Below are positions 60,852 through 64,000 of a DNA stretch of 64,000 nucleotides, piece by piece. Source of the DNA: Ctena decussata (lineage: Eukaryota > Mollusca > Bivalvia > Lucinida > Lucinidae); the NCBI GenBank assembly GCA_963989385.1, contig OZ022499.1, positions 33,038,993 to 33,102,992 of the forward strand. The letters run 5' to 3'. A program made the translations under genes and the position numbers. Under the pieces are notes generated by a model, which searched no databases, had not been told where the DNA came from, and worked only from the letters and a program-made list of their open reading frames with translations. Each line of letters begins with the position of its first letter. The stretch's first letter is position 1.

Positions 60852-61042
60852 GGAGTGGGCCGATCCCGGAAGTACTGTAATACCGGGCCAACCCGTGGCG
60901 AGAGCGGAGCAAGCCCCTGACATCTCACCTGTGTTCAAAAATCAGTTTAATATCGAAGTCCCCCAATGGGGGACGTATCAGATATTAAGCTGATAAGAAC
61001 AGATACTACACTTTGATCTTAGCCAAAAGGCCGAGAAGCGAT
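60852..61042 (-). ncRNA. RNU2: U2 snRNA variant G165A (unit 30)
   Basis: Last of the five G165A copies; the upstream spacer is full length. Confidence 0.94.
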
Positions 61043-62330
61043 ACCCTCAAATTTTCTCCACAGAGTTTTACATGCATTCCATTTCAAAATAATATGGTGC
61101 AAACACGTGTAGAAACTGGCATGATTAGTGTCTTCTCTGTGCTGTTCACCTCGCCTCAGAAGCCAGGCTGCGAAAATCCAACAACTAATTTTCCACGCAT
61201 CCTATTTTCCATTTTGAAAACCAGCTTACTGATAAAAGTCTTGTCTGACTGTGCTATTAGCAGACCATACACTAATTACGGACAGAACAAACGTTGTTAG
61301 TACGTTTTTCCATGTCTATATTTAACAATATGTAATGGCTGGTCTAAGCGAGACGGTTACTTTTGCTCTACTCAAGCGGAAATCATAGTCCAGTAAAAGA
61401 GAGAAAGAACAGAGTAAGTAGTGAGGCGCTTTACGGTCCATGAGTTAAGACAATGGTCATCTAGAGCCGTAACTCCCGAATTTCTCATTTACTGCCTATG
61501 CATCCATTATGCACAATGAATGTGACTGGACAGGATGGGATTTCACATTAAACTCTTTGTAAAAGTATTTCAGTCACTACGGAGCAAGCGCAAACCTTGC
61601 ATTAATCAGGAGCTCTACGGTACATAAATGCGACGTTGGTCATTTAGAGCAGTTAAGAATGAATCCATTGGAAGTCAGTGTTCAGGCAACAGTATACCGT
61701 TATTAACCTAACTAACTACTGGGACAGGAGTGATCTGCAATCAGTGTAGACTATGGTCGGAGGAAGAAGTCTGATCTGGGTCTCTCTGCGCTGTTCGTCA
61801 TCCTACCCGTATTCATTACACTGCATCGCAAGATTGTAAAAATCAACTACCGTATTTCTTCTGATAAACGCACGGGGCGTTGCAATAGTTACACATTCTG
61901 TGAATGGCATTCTTGAGCTTAACATTCGGAAATAAATGAAAAGACCGGTGGTGGTCTAAAGCCAGCCTTCGTTTGCTCACTGTAAAAAAAGTGGATGGGA
62001 CGTCTATTAGGGAGGGGTCGTTTTTAAGAAGAAGTACGGTTGTTCGAAATTAAGGATAGTAATGGTTCCAGTAGTTATCGCTAATAACGACATGCGTGGA
62101 CAAGTTATCCACTTGATTGGAAACTGAATAGTTGGTGCCCTTTTGAAAAGCATTTTAGTCATAACGAGCCAGTGAAAAGTTGACCGTCCCCCCCCCCCCC
62201 CTCTCCCACACACACAGCAATTGAGCGACGTAAAGTAAGCCAAAAAGGAATTTTTCACTCTTGCTTTTGAACTAGTTTGCTTTGGGGAAGAGGGAGTTTC
62301 TTCTACTTTTGTTTATGTTTCCCCCGGAGG

Positions 62331-62521
62331 GGAGTGGGCCGATCCCGGAAGTACTGCAATACCGGGCCAACCCGTGGCGAGAGCGGAGCAAGCCCCTGAC
62401 ATCTCACCTGTGTTCAAAAATCAGTTTAATATCGAAGTCCCCCAATGGGGGACGTATCAGATATTAAGCTGATAAGAACAGATACTACACTTTGATCTTA
62501 GCCAAAAGGCCGAGAAGCGAT
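62331..62521 (-). ncRNA. RNU2: U2 snRNA (unit 31)
   Basis: Consensus body; returns to the G165 form, although its spacer resembles units 27-30. Confidence 0.96.
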
Positions 62522-63805
62522 ACCCTCAAATTTTCTCCACAGAGTTTTACATGCATTCCATTTCAAAATAATATGGTGCAAACACGTGTAGAAACTGGCA
62601 TGATTAGTGTCTTCTCTGTGCTGTTCACCTCGCCTCAGAAGCCAGGCTGCGAAAATCCAACAACTAATTTTCCACGCATCCTATTTTCCATTTTGAAAAC
62701 CAGCTTACTGATAAAAGTCTTGTCTGACTGTGCTATTAGCAGACCATACACTAATTACGGACAGAACAAACGTTGTTAGTACGTTTTTCCATGTCTATAT
62801 TTAACAATATGTAATGGCTGGTCTAAGCGAGACGGTTACTTTTGCTCTACTCAAGCGGAAATCATAGTCCAGTAAAAGAGAGAAAGAACAGAGTAAGTAG
62901 TGAGGCGCTTTACGGTCCATGAGTTAAGACAATGGTCATCTAGAGCCGTAACTCCCGAATTTCTCATTTACTGCCTATGCATCCATTATGCACAATGAAT
63001 GTGACTGGACAGGATGGGATTTCACATTAAACTCTTTGTAAAAGTATTTCAGTCACTACGGAGCAAGCGCAAACCTTGCATTAATCAGGAGCTCTACGGT
63101 ACATAAATGCGACGTTGGTCATTTAGAGCAGTTAAGAATGAATCCATTGGAAGTCAGTGTTCAGGCAACAGTATACCGTTATTAACCTAACTAACTACTG
63201 GGACAGGAGTGATCTGCAATCAGTGTAGACTATGGTCGGAGGAAGAAGTCTGATCTGGGTCTCTCTGCGCTGTTCGTCATCCTACCCGTATTCATTACAC
63301 TGCATCGCAAGATTGTAAAAATCAACTACCGTATTTCTTCTGATAAACGCACGGGGCGTTGCAATAGTTACACATTCTGTGAATGGCATTCTTGAGCTTA
63401 ACATTCGGAAATAAATGAAAAGACCGGTGGTGGTCTAAAGCCAGCCTTCGTTTGCTCACTGTAAAAAAAGTGGATGGGACGTCTATTAGGGAGGGGTCGT
63501 TTTTAAGAAGAAGTACGGTTGTTCGAAATTAAGGATAGTAATGGTTCCAGTAGTTATCGCTAATAACGACATGCGTGGACAAGTTATCCACTTGATTGGA
63601 AACTGAATAGTTGGTGCCCTTTTGAAAAGCATTTTAGTCATAACGAGCCAGTGAAAAGTTGACCGTCCCCCCCCCCTCTCCCACACACACAGCAATTGAG
63701 CGACGTAAAGTAAGCCAAAAAGGAATTTTTCACTCTTGCTTTTGAACTAGTTTGCTTTGGGGAAGAGGGAGTTTCTTCTACTTTTGTTTATGTTTCCCCC
63801 GGAGG

Positions 63806-63996
63806 GGAGTGGGCCGATCCCGGAAGTACTGCAATACCGGGCCAACCCGTGGCGAGAGCGGAGCAAGCCCCTGACATCTCACCTGTGTTCAAAAATCAGT
63901 TTAATATCGAAGTCCCCCAATGGGGGACGTATCAGATATTAAGCTGATAAGAACAGATACTACACTTTGATCTTAGCCAAAAGGCCGAGAAGCGAT
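63806..63996 (-). ncRNA. RNU2: U2 snRNA (unit 32), promoter outside window
   Basis: Full consensus body, ending four bases before the window edge. The PSE would lie just outside. Confidence 0.95.
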
Positions 63997-64000
63997 ACCC

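Larger units (their letters stand above)
41060..64000 (-). repeat. U2 snRNA tandem array, right block (16 full genes, continues past window)
   Basis: This has the same unit, orientation and spacing as the left block. Departures are a 46-bp insertion next to unit 21, a 117-bp tandem duplication upstream of unit 28, and an 802-bp short unit between units 29 and 30. The last U2 gene ends four bases before the window edge, so the array is not bounded on this side. Confidence 0.95.

Noticed and set aside
2368..64000. CRISPR-like or satellite array
   Set aside because: Repeats are long, contain a defined RNA gene with promoter and 3' box, and have no short-repeat/spacer pattern.

Overview
This is a eukaryotic (metazoan) nuclear window dominated by a tandem array of U2 spliceosomal snRNA genes. 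I count 31 full-length U2 genes plus one 5' fragment, all on the minus strand, in repeat units of about 1.477 kb. The U2 has the invertebrate-type 5' end (one extra A before the GUGUAGUA branch-point-recognition region), an Sm site, stem-loops IIb, III and IV, a PSE-like promoter block centred near -48 and a vertebrate-like 3' box. No bacterial-style coding exists here; nearly every short open frame is a chance frame repeated with the array. The repeats inside the large insertions (copies carrying 'accaagatggccgcc' and 'caaggtcaaggtcatt', tRNA-derived SINEs with (AACC)n or (GAAA)n tails) strongly suggest a mollusc, probably a bivalve. That assignment is an inference.

Layout. (1) 1-2367: a non-LTR retrotransposon on the minus strand, with an intact ORF1 (CCHC zinc knuckle) and a frameshifted ORF2 running off the left edge (APE endonuclease). 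Its 5' end abuts the first 35 (or up to 50) nt of a U2 gene in the same orientation, so the element appears to sit inside U2. (2) 2368-26263: left array block with 15 full U2 genes; spacers carry local SINE insertions and small duplications. (3) 26264-41059: one spacer broken by two independent insertions. The first is a 10.6-kb element with ~104-bp terminal inverted repeats and a 5-bp target duplication; it holds older repeats and a dead reverse transcriptase. The second is a 4.1-kb LTR element with two apparently identical 520-bp LTRs and a non-coding interior. (4) 41060-64000: right array block with 16 full U2 genes, still running at the window edge.

The copies are strongly homogenised. 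Seventeen U2 genes are identical to the consensus over 191 nt by eye. Others carry variants at functionally important bases: C21A in unit 13, G34U plus a displaced promoter in unit 21, G165A in five consecutive units, and A29U in four units. Exact spacing shared between distant groups of units (13,941 bp three times over) shows recent multi-unit duplication. Unit numbers below run left to right; U2 nucleotide numbers count from the 5' A of this U2.
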